From: JBJELF01 sp051879015
GTDB lineage: Bacteria; Bacillota; Clostridia; Lachnospirales; Lachnospiraceae
NCBI GenBank assembly: GCA_051879015.1
Contig: JBJELF010000083.1
Location: 1 to 50,841, forward strand
Length of the DNA: 50,841 nt
Reading direction: 5' to 3'
Each line of letters begins with the position of its first letter. Position 1 is the first letter of the stretch. The notes below the pieces were generated by a model. That model did not search any database. It was given only the letters and a program-made list of their open reading frames with translations, and was not told the origin of the DNA. The position numbers and the translations under genes were made by a program. Shown in pieces: positions 32,016-40,500 of this stretch.

Positions 32016-32573
32016 ATGAGCAAGAAAGTGTATGCATTTATGGCAAATGGTTTGGAGGAAGTAGAGTGTCTGGCAACAGTAGATGTAATGAGACGAGCTG
32101 GTCTCGATGTTACATTAGTCTCGATTTCGGGAGAACGTATGGTGATTGGCTCCCACAATATTAAAATCATGGCCGATACTTTGTTTGAAGAAACAGACTG
32201 TGATCAGGCAGAGCTTTTGTTTTTGCCAGGTGGTATGCCAGGCACCAATTATTTAGCCGCTCATGCAGGAGTTACTAAGGCGCTGTGTCAATTTAATGAA
32301 GAGGGCAAGCGAATTGCCGCGATCTGTGCCGCTCCGAGTGTTTTGGGACAGTTGGGGCTGTTGAGAGGAAAGAGTGCCACCTGTTATCCAGGCTTTGGAG
32401 AAAAGCTGGAAGGAGCTGTCTATATGAGTCGTGCTGGAGTGGTGACGGACGGAAATATTACCACAGCCAGAGGTTTAGGATATGCATTGGACCTGGGCTT
32501 AGAAATTGTTGAACTTCTCTGCGGACCAGAGAAAGCTGACGAAATTAAATCTCAAATTCAGTATGACAAGTAA
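32016..32573 (+). CDS. DJ-1/PfpI family protein
   Basis: A 185-aa class-I glutamine amidotransferase-like protein of the DJ-1/ThiJ branch: G-L-E-E-V-E-C (Glu of the nucleophile pair near residue 15), F-L-P-G-G-M-P-G (about 69-76) and the nucleophile elbow A-A-I-C-A-A-P-S-V (Cys about 106). Such proteins act as protein/nucleotide deglycases or redox-stress chaperones; which applies here is not known. GGAGGT site before ATG. Own promoter. Confidence 0.9.
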   Translation: MSKKVYAFMANGLEEVECLATVDVMRRAGLDVTLVSISGERMVIGSHNIKIMADTLFEETDCDQAELLFLPGGMPGTNYLAAHAGVTKALCQFNEEGKRIAAICAAPSVLGQLGLLRGKSATCYPGFGEKLEGAVYMSRAGVVTDGNITTARGLGYALDLGLEIVELLCGPEKADEIKSQIQYDK

Positions 32574-32641
32574 ATTTGCTGCTGTCAGCAGTAAGTGAAG
32601 CAGTATTTAACACTTTACAGTCTTCAAAAGACTGCAAAAGT

Positions 32642-32671
32642 AACCTTTTAGTAGAATTTAAAAGGTTTTTT
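32642..32671 (+). terminator. Terminator after the DJ-1/PfpI gene
   Basis: AACCTTTTA, 8-base loop, TAAAAGGTT, then a T-run; preceded by a second hairpin CAGTCTT-CAA-AAGACTG (32618-32634). Confidence 0.8.
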
Positions 32672-32702
32672 GAAAATAGTACTGGAAATTTAAAAGGCCC
32701 TA

Positions 32703-32711
32703 TGTTATAAT
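32703..32711 (+). promoter_or_regulatory. Extended -10 promoter of tig
   Basis: TGTTATAAT about 90 bases before the start codon; the -35 (TGGAAA, 32683-32688) is weak, as usual for extended -10 promoters. Confidence 0.5.
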
Positions 32712-32802
32712 TGGGCATTGCAGGTGTGTATCCACAGAATTGAGCAAAAATGGATACCATCAATAAATAAGGTATAGAATTTATCAGGAGGATAAAGAAA
32801 TA

Positions 32803-34071
32803 ATGAGCGTACAGGTTGAAAAGTTGGAAAAGAGTATGGTAAAGCTCACCATCGAAGTGTCTGCAGAAAAATTCGAGGAAGGAATGCAGGCAGCCTATTT
32901 AAAAAATAGAGGAAAGATTGCAATCCCTGGTTTCAGAAAGGGTAAAGTGCCACGTGCGATTATCGAGAAGTACTATGGAGCAGGTTTTTTCTATGAAGAT
33001 GCTGCAAACAATGTAATGCCAGAGGCTTATGATCAGGCATTGACTGAGGCAGGTATTGAGCCAACTTCCAATCCAATGGATGTAAATGTAGTTTCCATCG
33101 CCAAGGGCGAGCCAATGGTATTTACTGTATCTGTAGCAGTTAAGCCAGAAGTTACCTTGGGACAGTATAAGGATTTGGAATATGTTGCAGAGCCAGTTGT
33201 TGTAACTGAGGAAGATATTAATGCAGAATTGAAGAAGGTTCAGGAGCAGAACTCCAGAACAATTACTGTAGAGGACAGACCAGTACAGGATGGTGATATT
33301 GTAAATATTGATTATGCAGGTTCTGTTGATGGTGTGGCATTTGAAGGCGGCACAGCTCAGGGTTATGATTTAACTATTGGTTCCCACAGCTTTATCGATA
33401 ACTTTGAGGAGCAGTTGATTGGTGCAAACACAGGTGACAATTTGGATATCAATGTTACATTTCCAGCAGAGTATCATGCAGCAGATTTGGCTGGAAAACC
33501 AGCTTTGTTCAAGGTAACAATCAATGCTATCAAGGTAAAAGAACTTCCAGAATTAGATGATGATTTTGCGAGTGATATCTCTGATTTTGATACGTTGGAA
33601 GAGTATAAGGCTGATTTGGAGAAGACAATTCGCGATAGAAAAGAAAAAGAAGCTGAGACTGCAAAGGAAAACGCATTGGTTGACATGGCAGTTGCGAATG
33701 CAAGCTTTGAAATTGCAGATGCTATGATTGAGGCAGAAGCACAGCAGATGGTTCGTAACTTTGGTCAGAGACTGCAGCAGCAGGGTATGAGCCTTGAGCA
33801 GTATGCACAGTACTTGAATGTGACAGTAAAAGATTTGACAGAACAGATGAAGCCAAACGCAGAGAAGAACATTAGCAATCGTATCGTTCTTGAAGCAATT
33901 GCAGCAGCAGAGAATATCGAAGTAACTGAGGAAGAAATCAATGAAGAAGTAGACAAGATGGCAAGTGCTTACGGTGTAGATGCGGATACCGTAAAGTCTG
34001 CTATGGGTGTAGAGAACATCAAGTCTGATTTGGCAGTGAGCAAGGCAGTTAAGTGCATCACCGCAAAATAA
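32803..34071 (+). CDS. tig: Trigger factor
   Basis: Ribosome-bound chaperone and prolyl isomerase. The 422-aa protein has the N-terminal ribosome-binding domain with the signature G-F-R-K-G-K-V-P (about residues 44-51), a central FKBP domain (about 150-245: D-G-D-I-V-N-I-D-Y-A-G, F-E-G-G-T-A, F-I-D-N-F-E-E-Q-L-I-G) and a helical C-terminal domain. Length is normal. AGGAGGATAAAGAAATA site. Repeat copy I separates it from clpP, giving the classic tig-clpP-clpX order. Confidence 0.97.
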   Translation: MSVQVEKLEKSMVKLTIEVSAEKFEEGMQAAYLKNRGKIAIPGFRKGKVPRAIIEKYYGAGFFYEDAANNVMPEAYDQALTEAGIEPTSNPMDVNVVSIAKGEPMVFTVSVAVKPEVTLGQYKDLEYVAEPVVVTEEDINAELKKVQEQNSRTITVEDRPVQDGDIVNIDYAGSVDGVAFEGGTAQGYDLTIGSHSFIDNFEEQLIGANTGDNLDINVTFPAEYHAADLAGKPALFKVTINAIKVKELPELDDDFASDISDFDTLEEYKADLEKTIRDRKEKEAETAKENALVDMAVANASFEIADAMIEAEAQQMVRNFGQRLQQQGMSLEQYAQYLNVTVKDLTEQMKPNAEKNISNRIVLEAIAAAENIEVTEEEINEEVDKMASAYGVDADTVKSAMGVENIKSDLAVSKAVKCITAK

Positions 34072-34089
34072 TAAAGCTAGGGGATTTTG

Positions 34090-34118
34090 GCGGGCTGTTT
34101 AGCGAGGCAGTCCGCTTT
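34090..34118 (+). terminator. Weak hairpin after tig
   Basis: GCGGGCTG pairs with CAGTCCGC across a 10-base loop, followed by TTT; partial terminator at best. Confidence 0.4.
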
Positions 34119-34128
34119 CCTAAATAAT

Positions 34129-34193
34129 ATGATATCAGGGTCAAAAGGTTATACATTTCCTGCTTGCATGAAAATGTATGACTGTGGGACCCG
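34129..34193 (-). repeat. MITE-like repeat, copy I (truncated)
   Basis: ATGATATCAGGGTCAAAAGG, central TGCTTGCATGAAAATGTATG palindrome, then GGGACCCG as in the inner part of the long form. Lies between tig and clpP. Confidence 0.85.
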
Positions 34194-34222
34194 TATAATA
34201 TAAAAATAAAGGAGGAATTGTT

Positions 34223-34804
34223 ATGCCATTGGTACCTTATGTCATTGAACAGACAAATAGAGGAGAGCGCTCTTATGATATTTATTCCCGTCTTTTGAAG
34301 GAGCGTATTATTTTTCTGGGTGAGGAAGTAACAGATGCAAGTGCAAGTGTTATTGTAGCAGAGTTGTTGTTTTTGGAAGCGGAAGACCCAGGTAAGGATA
34401 TTCAATTGTACATCAATAGCCCAGGTGGTTCTGTGTCAGCTGGATTGGCTATCTATGATACAATGCAGTATGTAAAGTGTGATGTATCTACAATTTGTGT
34501 TGGATTGGCTGCGAGTATGGGTGCATTCCTTCTGGCTGGAGGAGCAAAGGGCAAACGCTATGCACTTCCAAATGCAGAGATTATGATTCATCAGCCATCA
34601 GGCGGTGCGCAGGGACAGGCCACAGATATTAATATTACAGCAGAACATATTTTGAAGACAAAAGCTAGATTAAATCGTATGTTGGCTGAAAATACAGGAA
34701 AACCAGTAGAGCAGGTTGCCAACGATACAGAGAGAGATAATTGGATGAGCGCACAAGAAGCAAAGGAGTATGGTCTGATTGATTCTGTTATTACAAGAAA
34801 TTAA
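34223..34804 (+). CDS. clpP: ATP-dependent Clp protease proteolytic subunit
   Basis: The 193-aa serine protease forms the barrel that degrades substrates fed by ClpX. Visible features: P-Y-V-I-E-Q-T at the N-terminus, Y-I-N-S-P-G-G-S-V-S-A-G, catalytic Ser in A-A-S-M-G-A-F-L-L (about residue 97), His in I-M-I-H-Q-P (about 122) and Asp in E-R-D-N-W-M (about 171). Strong AAAGGAGGAA site. clpX follows after 41 bases. Confidence 0.97.
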   Translation: MPLVPYVIEQTNRGERSYDIYSRLLKERIIFLGEEVTDASASVIVAELLFLEAEDPGKDIQLYINSPGGSVSAGLAIYDTMQYVKCDVSTICVGLAASMGAFLLAGGAKGKRYALPNAEIMIHQPSGGAQGQATDINITAEHILKTKARLNRMLAENTGKPVEQVANDTERDNWMSAQEAKEYGLIDSVITRN

Positions 34805-34845
34805 TGGAATAATTCAATAAATATAGAAATATAAGAGGATTTAGC

Positions 34846-36138
34846 ATGGCAGGAAAAGAAAATGATTTGCGCTGTTCTTTTTGCGGAAAGTCAGCCAATC
34901 AAGTACATCGATTGATTTCCGGTTTGAAGGGCACCTATATTTGCGATAATTGTGTCGGGCTTTGCGTGGATATCTTAGAGGAGAGCGATGATGAGAGCTT
35001 GGAAAATGACATCCGTCTTTTGAAACCAGCAGAAATTAAACATCATCTGGATGAGTATGTGGTAGGACAGGAAAGAGCAAAAAAGGCACTGTCGGTAGCA
35101 GTCTACAATCATTATAAGCGTATTCTCTATGGAAAAAAATCTGATGTAGAAATTCAAAAAAGTAATATTTTAATGTTAGGACCAACTGGATCTGGAAAAA
35201 CATTTTTGGCACAGTCTTTGGCTAAGTTGTTAAATGTACCATTTGCCATTGCCGATGCCACTACCTTAACGGAAGCTGGATATGTGGGTGAAGATGTTGA
35301 AAATATTCTTTTGAAGTTGATTCAAGCAGCGGATTACGATATTGCAAAAGCAGAGTATGGTATCGTCTATATTGATGAAATTGATAAGATTAGTAAGAAA
35401 GCAGAGAATGTATCTATTACAAGAGATGTCTCCGGTGAGGGAGTTCAGCAAGCCCTTTTGAAAATTTTGGAAGGAACTGTTGCCAGTGTGCCTCCTCAGG
35501 GCGGAAGAAAACATCCGCATCAGGAGTTGATTTCCATTGATACTACAAATATTTTGTTTATTTGCGGCGGTGCATTTGATGGCTTAGAGTCAATTATTGA
35601 ATCTCGTATGACGAAGAATACCATCGGTTTCGGCGCAGATTTGGTGGATAAGAGTAAGCGCAATGTGGGAGATTTACTGAAGGAAGTACTGCCACAGGAC
35701 TTGAATAAATTTGGATTAATACCAGAGCTTGTCGGTCGTGTGCCCGTTGTAGTGACATTAGATATGTTGGATAAAGAGGCATTGATTCGTATTTTAACAG
35801 AGCCAAAGAATGCAATTACAAAGCAATATCGCAGTTTATTCCAGATGGATGATGTGGATTTGGAATTTACACCAGATGCGTTGAACGAGATTGCAGAGTT
35901 GTCTCAGCAGAGAAAAACAGGTGCCAGAGGGCTTCGTGCAATTATGGAAACCATTATGATGGATATTATGTTTGAGATTCCGTCCCAACATGATATCGGT
36001 AAATGTATTATCAATGCAGATGTAGTCAAAGGCATAGGAAAGCCAGAGATTGTCAGAAGAGAGGATATTGTGCCATCATCAAACAATCGTAAGGATCGCC
36101 GAAGACTGTTTGGTGGAAATAAGCCAGAAACGGCATAA
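34846..36138 (+). CDS. clpX: ClpX ATPase, unfoldase subunit of ClpXP
   Basis: The 430-aa AAA+ protein has the N-terminal C4 zinc finger (C-S-F-C at about residues 10-13 and C-D-N-C near 35-38), Walker A G-P-T-G-S-G-K-T (about 108-115), Walker B I-V-Y-I-D-E-I-D-K-I (about 172-181) and the ClpP-docking loop I-G-F-G (about 264-267). It unfolds tagged proteins for ClpP. AGAGGATT before ATG. Downstream of clpP in a likely operon. Confidence 0.97.
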   Translation: MAGKENDLRCSFCGKSANQVHRLISGLKGTYICDNCVGLCVDILEESDDESLENDIRLLKPAEIKHHLDEYVVGQERAKKALSVAVYNHYKRILYGKKSDVEIQKSNILMLGPTGSGKTFLAQSLAKLLNVPFAIADATTLTEAGYVGEDVENILLKLIQAADYDIAKAEYGIVYIDEIDKISKKAENVSITRDVSGEGVQQALLKILEGTVASVPPQGGRKHPHQELISIDTTNILFICGGAFDGLESIIESRMTKNTIGFGADLVDKSKRNVGDLLKEVLPQDLNKFGLIPELVGRVPVVVTLDMLDKEALIRILTEPKNAITKQYRSLFQMDDVDLEFTPDALNEIAELSQQRKTGARGLRAIMETIMMDIMFEIPSQHDIGKCIINADVVKGIGKPEIVRREDIVPSSNNRKDRRRLFGGNKPETA

Positions 36139-36148
36139 GAAAATCGGA

Positions 36149-36179
36149 GGGAGTGCTGCAGAGTGTGGCGCTCCCTTTT
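36149..36179 (+). terminator. Terminator after clpX
   Basis: GGGAGTGC pairs with GCGCTCCC (one G-T) over an 11-base loop, followed by TTTT. Confidence 0.65.
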
Positions 36180-36288
36180 CCGTGTGCATGTCCACATAAG
36201 GTAAATAGTTAAAGTCACAACACGTGAGTGGTCAGGAAAGTCGTTCCTTCCTGCGCAATTTCTATCGTTAGTTGGAGGAATAAAGAAA

Positions 36289-38610
36289 ATGAAACGAATT
36301 ATGAGACTGCCAGTGATTGCATTGAGAGGGGTATCGATTGTGCCAGGTGCAATCATGCAGTTAGATATCAGCCGTCCGAAGTCTTTGGAGGCGGCAAAAC
36401 GAGCGATGGCAGCCGATCAGATGGTCTTTTTGGTTGCCCAGAAAAAAGTGGAAGTAATGGACCCGATCAAAGAGGACTTATATCCGGTGGGAGCCATTTC
36501 ACAGATAAAACAGATTACAAAAATGCCTAATCAGAGGGTGAAAATTTTGATAGAGGCATTAGAGCGTGGTACCATGGGTATCATGGAAGATGATGATAAT
36601 TGTTTGCTGTGCAATGTCTATACGATGGAGTTGAAAGAGGAGCCGGATTTGGTTAGAAGGGAAGCTATGTTGGATGCTCTGCAGACAAAAGTGCAGGAGT
36701 ATTTGCAGGTAAATCCAAAGGGTGCCATGGAATTGAAGAAAATTGGCGATGAGACGGATCTTTCTCATGCTTTGGACCGTGTGGCAGCTAATATCACAGC
36801 TTCAATGGAGTATCGTCAGGAGTACATGGCATTGACAGATGTGGAGGATCGCTTCTTTTATTTAATGGAGCTGATTGAGAAGGAAGTGAATCTGATTTCG
36901 ATTCAGAAAGATCTGCAGATGCAGGTGAAGCAGAATGTGGACGAGCATCAGAAAGAATATTATCTGAGAGAGCAGATGAAGGTAATTCAAAATGAATTGG
37001 GCATGAATGAGGAATCCGAGATTGAGGAATGGCAGAAAAAGATGGAGGAGCTGGGAGTTCCAGAGGAAGTCAAGGCAAAGCTGGAAAAAGAGATAAAGCG
37101 TTACCGCAGCCTGCCCTTTGGAAGCCAGGAACTTTCAGTCATTCAAAATTATATTGAAACTATGTTGGATTTGCCTTGGAGTCAGAAAACAGAGGAATGT
37201 CTGGACTTGAAGAAAGCCGAGGATATTTTGAATGCAGACCATTATGGCTTGGAAAAAATTAAAGAGCGAGTGTTGGAGTATTTGGCAGTACGCAAGTTAA
37301 ATGAGCATGGAGAAAGTCCAATTTTATGCTTAGCGGGTCCTCCAGGTACAGGGAAGACTTCGATTGCTGCTTCGTTGGCTCGTGCTATGAATCGCAAATT
37401 TGTGCGGATCTCCTTAGGTGGTGTGAGAGATGAGGCTGATATCCGAGGCCATAGAAAGACCTATATCGGTGCTATGCCGGGACGTATCATTGCTGCTCTG
37501 CGTCAAGCTGGAGTAAATAATCCAATTATTTTGTTAGATGAGATTGACAAGATGAGCAATGACTACAAAGGAGATCCTTCCAGTGCCTTGTTAGAGGTTA
37601 TGGATTCAGAACAGAATCATCAATTCCGTGACCATTATCTGGAGGTTGCGGTGGATTTGTCGAATGTACTTTTCATCGCTACTGCCAATGATTTAAGCCA
37701 CGTACCAGAGCCGCTGTACGACCGTATGGAAATTGTGGAGGTCAGCAGTTATACGGAAAATGAAAAATATCATATCGGTGCCGATTACTTGCTTCCAAAA
37801 CAGTTAAATAAGCATGGTTTGCTTCAGGAGCAGCTGGTGATTCCAGAGGATACCCTGCGCAAAGTAATTCGCAATTATACGAGGGAGGCTGGCGTGCGTG
37901 GTTTGGAGCGTACCATTGGAACACTGTGCAGAAAAGCAGCAAAAAAGATTCTGGAGGGAGCACAAATTCCTATTTGTATTACAACGGATGATTTGTCTGA
38001 ATATTTGGGAAAAGAACGCATGGATTATTTGACCGTCAACGAGCAGGATGAGGTAGGTATTGTTCGTGGACTGGTGTGGACTCGGGTCGGTGGTGATACA
38101 CTTGAGATTGAAGCTAATACCATGCCTGGTAAAGGTGCCCTTCATCTGACGGGACAGTTAGGTGATGTGATGAAGGAGTCAGCCAATATTGCTTTAAGTT
38201 ATGTGCGTTCGATCGCAAGTGAGTACGGAGTGGAACCGCAATGGTTTGAGAATCATGATATTCATATCCATTGTCCTGAGGGTGCTGTGCCGAAGGATGG
38301 TCCGTCAGCAGGTGTAACTATGGCTACTGCTATTTTGTCTGCAGCATCGGGATTGAAGGTTAGGGCAGACTTTACTATGACCGGCGAAATTACCTTACGC
38401 GGACGTGTGCTTCCGATTGGTGGTTTAAAAGAGAAAATACTGGCCGCCCGCATGGCTGGTTTTCATCATGTGGCAGTGCCTGCCAAAAATCAGAAAGATG
38501 TGGCAGAACTGTCTGGGGAGATTACGGGCGGATTGGACATTCATTTTGTTACAAATGTAAAGGAAATTTATGATATGGTGTTGGTGAAGGAAGATTGTGC
38601 TGCCAGCTAA
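36289..38610 (+). CDS. lon: Lon protease (endopeptidase La)
   Basis: The 773-aa protein has the N-terminal substrate domain (about residues 5-200), coiled coil, AAA+ module (Walker A G-P-P-G-T-G-K-T, about 351-358; Walker B I-I-L-L-D-E-I-D-K) and C-terminal protease domain with the Ser-Lys dyad: Ser in K-D-G-P-S-A-G (about 672) and Lys in G-G-L-K-E-K-I-L (about 715). It degrades damaged and regulatory proteins. TTGGAGGAATAA site. engB begins 22 bases after its stop. No CIRCE or CtsR-type operator seen upstream. Confidence 0.97.
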   Translation: MKRIMRLPVIALRGVSIVPGAIMQLDISRPKSLEAAKRAMAADQMVFLVAQKKVEVMDPIKEDLYPVGAISQIKQITKMPNQRVKILIEALERGTMGIMEDDDNCLLCNVYTMELKEEPDLVRREAMLDALQTKVQEYLQVNPKGAMELKKIGDETDLSHALDRVAANITASMEYRQEYMALTDVEDRFFYLMELIEKEVNLISIQKDLQMQVKQNVDEHQKEYYLREQMKVIQNELGMNEESEIEEWQKKMEELGVPEEVKAKLEKEIKRYRSLPFGSQELSVIQNYIETMLDLPWSQKTEECLDLKKAEDILNADHYGLEKIKERVLEYLAVRKLNEHGESPILCLAGPPGTGKTSIAASLARAMNRKFVRISLGGVRDEADIRGHRKTYIGAMPGRIIAALRQAGVNNPIILLDEIDKMSNDYKGDPSSALLEVMDSEQNHQFRDHYLEVAVDLSNVLFIATANDLSHVPEPLYDRMEIVEVSSYTENEKYHIGADYLLPKQLNKHGLLQEQLVIPEDTLRKVIRNYTREAGVRGLERTIGTLCRKAAKKILEGAQIPICITTDDLSEYLGKERMDYLTVNEQDEVGIVRGLVWTRVGGDTLEIEANTMPGKGALHLTGQLGDVMKESANIALSYVRSIASEYGVEPQWFENHDIHIHCPEGAVPKDGPSAGVTMATAILSAASGLKVRADFTMTGEITLRGRVLPIGGLKEKILAARMAGFHHVAVPAKNQKDVAELSGEITGGLDIHFVTNVKEIYDMVLVKEDCAAS

Positions 38611-38632
38611 AGGCGGCGGAATGGAGGTTAGT

Positions 38633-39268
38633 GTGATTATTAAATCAGTGAATTTGGAAACTGTTTGTGGTATTACCAGCAAGCTGCCAGAAAATATTCA
38701 TCCAGAGTTTGCCTTTGCCGGCAAATCTAATGTAGGTAAATCTTCTTTGATTAACGGTTTGATGAATCGGCGTGCCTATGCCCGCACATCATCAGAGCCA
38801 GGAAAGACACAGACTATCAATTATTATAAGATCAATGATACTTTTTACTATGTGGATTTACCAGGTTACGGATATGCAAAGGTGTCCGAGCAGACTAAGG
38901 CCAAATGGGGAAAGATGATTGAAAATTATCTTCACAGTTCGAAGCAGCTTGTTTGTGTCTTTTTGTTGGTAGACATTCGCCATGAACCTTCCGCTAATGA
39001 TAAAATGATGTATGATTGGATTCTCAATCAGGGCTTTGATCCAGTGGTTATCGCTACGAAGGCGGATAAAATCAATCGCAGTCAGCTGCAGAAGCAGTTG
39101 AAATTGATTCGCACTGGTTTAGGAATGAGAAAGGAAAGTAATCTTTTTCCATTTTCTGCAGAGACGAAGCAAGGAAGGGAAGAAATTTGGACTTATATTG
39201 AAACCTTATTAACTCAAGTGGAGGAAGTGGAAGCAGAAGACGTAGAAACAGAAGAAATGGAATTTTAA
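38633..39268 (+). CDS. engB: Ribosome biogenesis GTPase YsxC/EngB
   Basis: The 211-aa TRAFAC GTPase assists large-subunit assembly. G1 G-K-S-N-V-G-K-S-S-L (P-loop), G3 D-L-P-G-Y-G, G4 T-K-A-D-K and G5 S-A-E are visible. The GTG at 38633 has GGAGGT seven bases upstream and gives the usual V-I-I-K-S start; an ATG four codons earlier overlaps that site and is less likely. The C-terminus is an acidic tail (E-V-E-A-E-D-V-E). Placed directly after lon, as in many Firmicutes. Confidence 0.93.
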   Translation: MIIKSVNLETVCGITSKLPENIHPEFAFAGKSNVGKSSLINGLMNRRAYARTSSEPGKTQTINYYKINDTFYYVDLPGYGYAKVSEQTKAKWGKMIENYLHSSKQLVCVFLLVDIRHEPSANDKMMYDWILNQGFDPVVIATKADKINRSQLQKQLKLIRTGLGMRKESNLFPFSAETKQGREEIWTYIETLLTQVEEVEAEDVETEEMEF

Positions 39269-39273
39269 ACAAG

Positions 39274-40368
39274 ATGAAGAAATATAAAAATTTGTGGAGT
39301 GTAATTGTCTCTGTGGTCATGCTTGCTCTGGCGGTGAGCCTGACCCTACTCTCCAGAAAAAATGGAAATTTTGCGGAGTACTATGCAATACATATTTATC
39401 CTTATTTTTCAAGTATTTTTTCCCATATCAGCAATTTATTTGCGTGGAGTTTGATAGAAATTTTACTGATTGTATTGATAGTTGTTTATGTCATCTGTTT
39501 CACGCAAGGTATCATTTGCTTGGTGAAAAAGAAAAAAACGTGGAAAATAGTAATAGGTTCTTGGGCGAGAAAAAATTTACTGTTGTTTTCCACTCTTCTG
39601 CTCATCTATGTGCTGAACTGTGGGATTAATTATCAGAGACAGACTTTTTCAACGGTGAGTGGTTTTACGATTGAAAAGCATACGAATGAAGAACTGGAAG
39701 CACTGTGTAGATGGCTTGCTGAACAAGTGAATGAGTCAGCACAGTTCATTGAGAGGGATGAAAATGGTTCTATTGATTTAGATGAGAATTGTGGTGAGGA
39801 GGCAGTAGCGGCTATGAAAAAGTTGGGTGAGACATATCCTGATTTGCAGGGATATTATCCTAATCCAAAGCCGATTGCATTCTCCTTCATTTGGTCCTAT
39901 CAGTATATTTGCGGTATTTATTCGCCCTTTACGGTGGAGGCAAATTATAATCGAGAAATTCCGCTAAGAGAAATTCCGTTTACCATGTGTCATGAGTTGT
40001 CTCATCTGAGAGGCTTTATGAGAGAGGATGAAGCAAACTTTATTGCCTATTTGGCATGTCGGGACTCAGAGATACCAAGTTTTGTGTACAGCGGTTATAT
40101 GGGTGCTTTTTCCTATGCAATGGATAAGCTGTATGATTCTTGTGGAGCAGATTGTTACTGGGATATTTATAATACCTTGGATGAGGAGGTCGTTGCAGAG
40201 CGTCAGGCGGGCAGTGCTTGGTGGAATGAGCATAAGACGGTAATAAAAGAGGTGGCACATAAGGTTAATGATACTTATTTGAAAGCAAATTCTCAGACAG
40301 ATGGCACAAAAAGTTACGGGCGTATGGTGGATTTACTGTTGAAAGACTTTTTGCAGAGGAAATTGTAA
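39274..40368 (+). CDS. DUF3810 membrane protein with HExxH-like motif
   Basis: The 364-aa protein has three N-terminal membrane helices (about residues 8-30, 52-82, 103-122) and an outside domain with H-E-L-S-H in M-C-H-E-L-S-H-L-R-G-F (about residues 244-254) and D-E-A-N-F-I-A-Y-L-A (about 258-267), which together resemble a zincin metallopeptidase site (HExxH plus a distant Glu). This is the DUF3810 family; peptidase activity is inferred, not shown. It starts five bases after engB, so it is likely co-transcribed. Confidence 0.85.
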   Translation: MKKYKNLWSVIVSVVMLALAVSLTLLSRKNGNFAEYYAIHIYPYFSSIFSHISNLFAWSLIEILLIVLIVVYVICFTQGIICLVKKKKTWKIVIGSWARKNLLLFSTLLLIYVLNCGINYQRQTFSTVSGFTIEKHTNEELEALCRWLAEQVNESAQFIERDENGSIDLDENCGEEAVAAMKKLGETYPDLQGYYPNPKPIAFSFIWSYQYICGIYSPFTVEANYNREIPLREIPFTMCHELSHLRGFMREDEANFIAYLACRDSEIPSFVYSGYMGAFSYAMDKLYDSCGADCYWDIYNTLDEEVVAERQAGSAWWNEHKTVIKEVAHKVNDTYLKANSQTDGTKSYGRMVDLLLKDFLQRKL

Positions 40369-40438
40369 TTGATGTTTGCGATTGCTGCTGGGAAATTTGC
40401 GGATTAATATGGTTTTTCTGATAACCGAGAGAAAACAG

Positions 40439-40467
40439 TTGAAAAAAAGATAGCCCAATAGTATAAT
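40439..40467 (+). promoter_or_regulatory. Promoter of the first LCP gene
   Basis: TTGAAA (40439-40444), 17 bases, TATAAT (40462-40467), 34 bases before the start codon. Confidence 0.75.
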
Positions 40468-40500
40468 AATCTTGATTCTGACATTTCAAGGAGGTGTGTG

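Noticed and set aside
34129..34160. CtsR-like operator (GGTCAAA half-sites) before clpP
   Set aside because: The GGGTCAAAAGGT string is part of repeat copy I and occurs at all other copies, so it is not evidence of heat-shock control.
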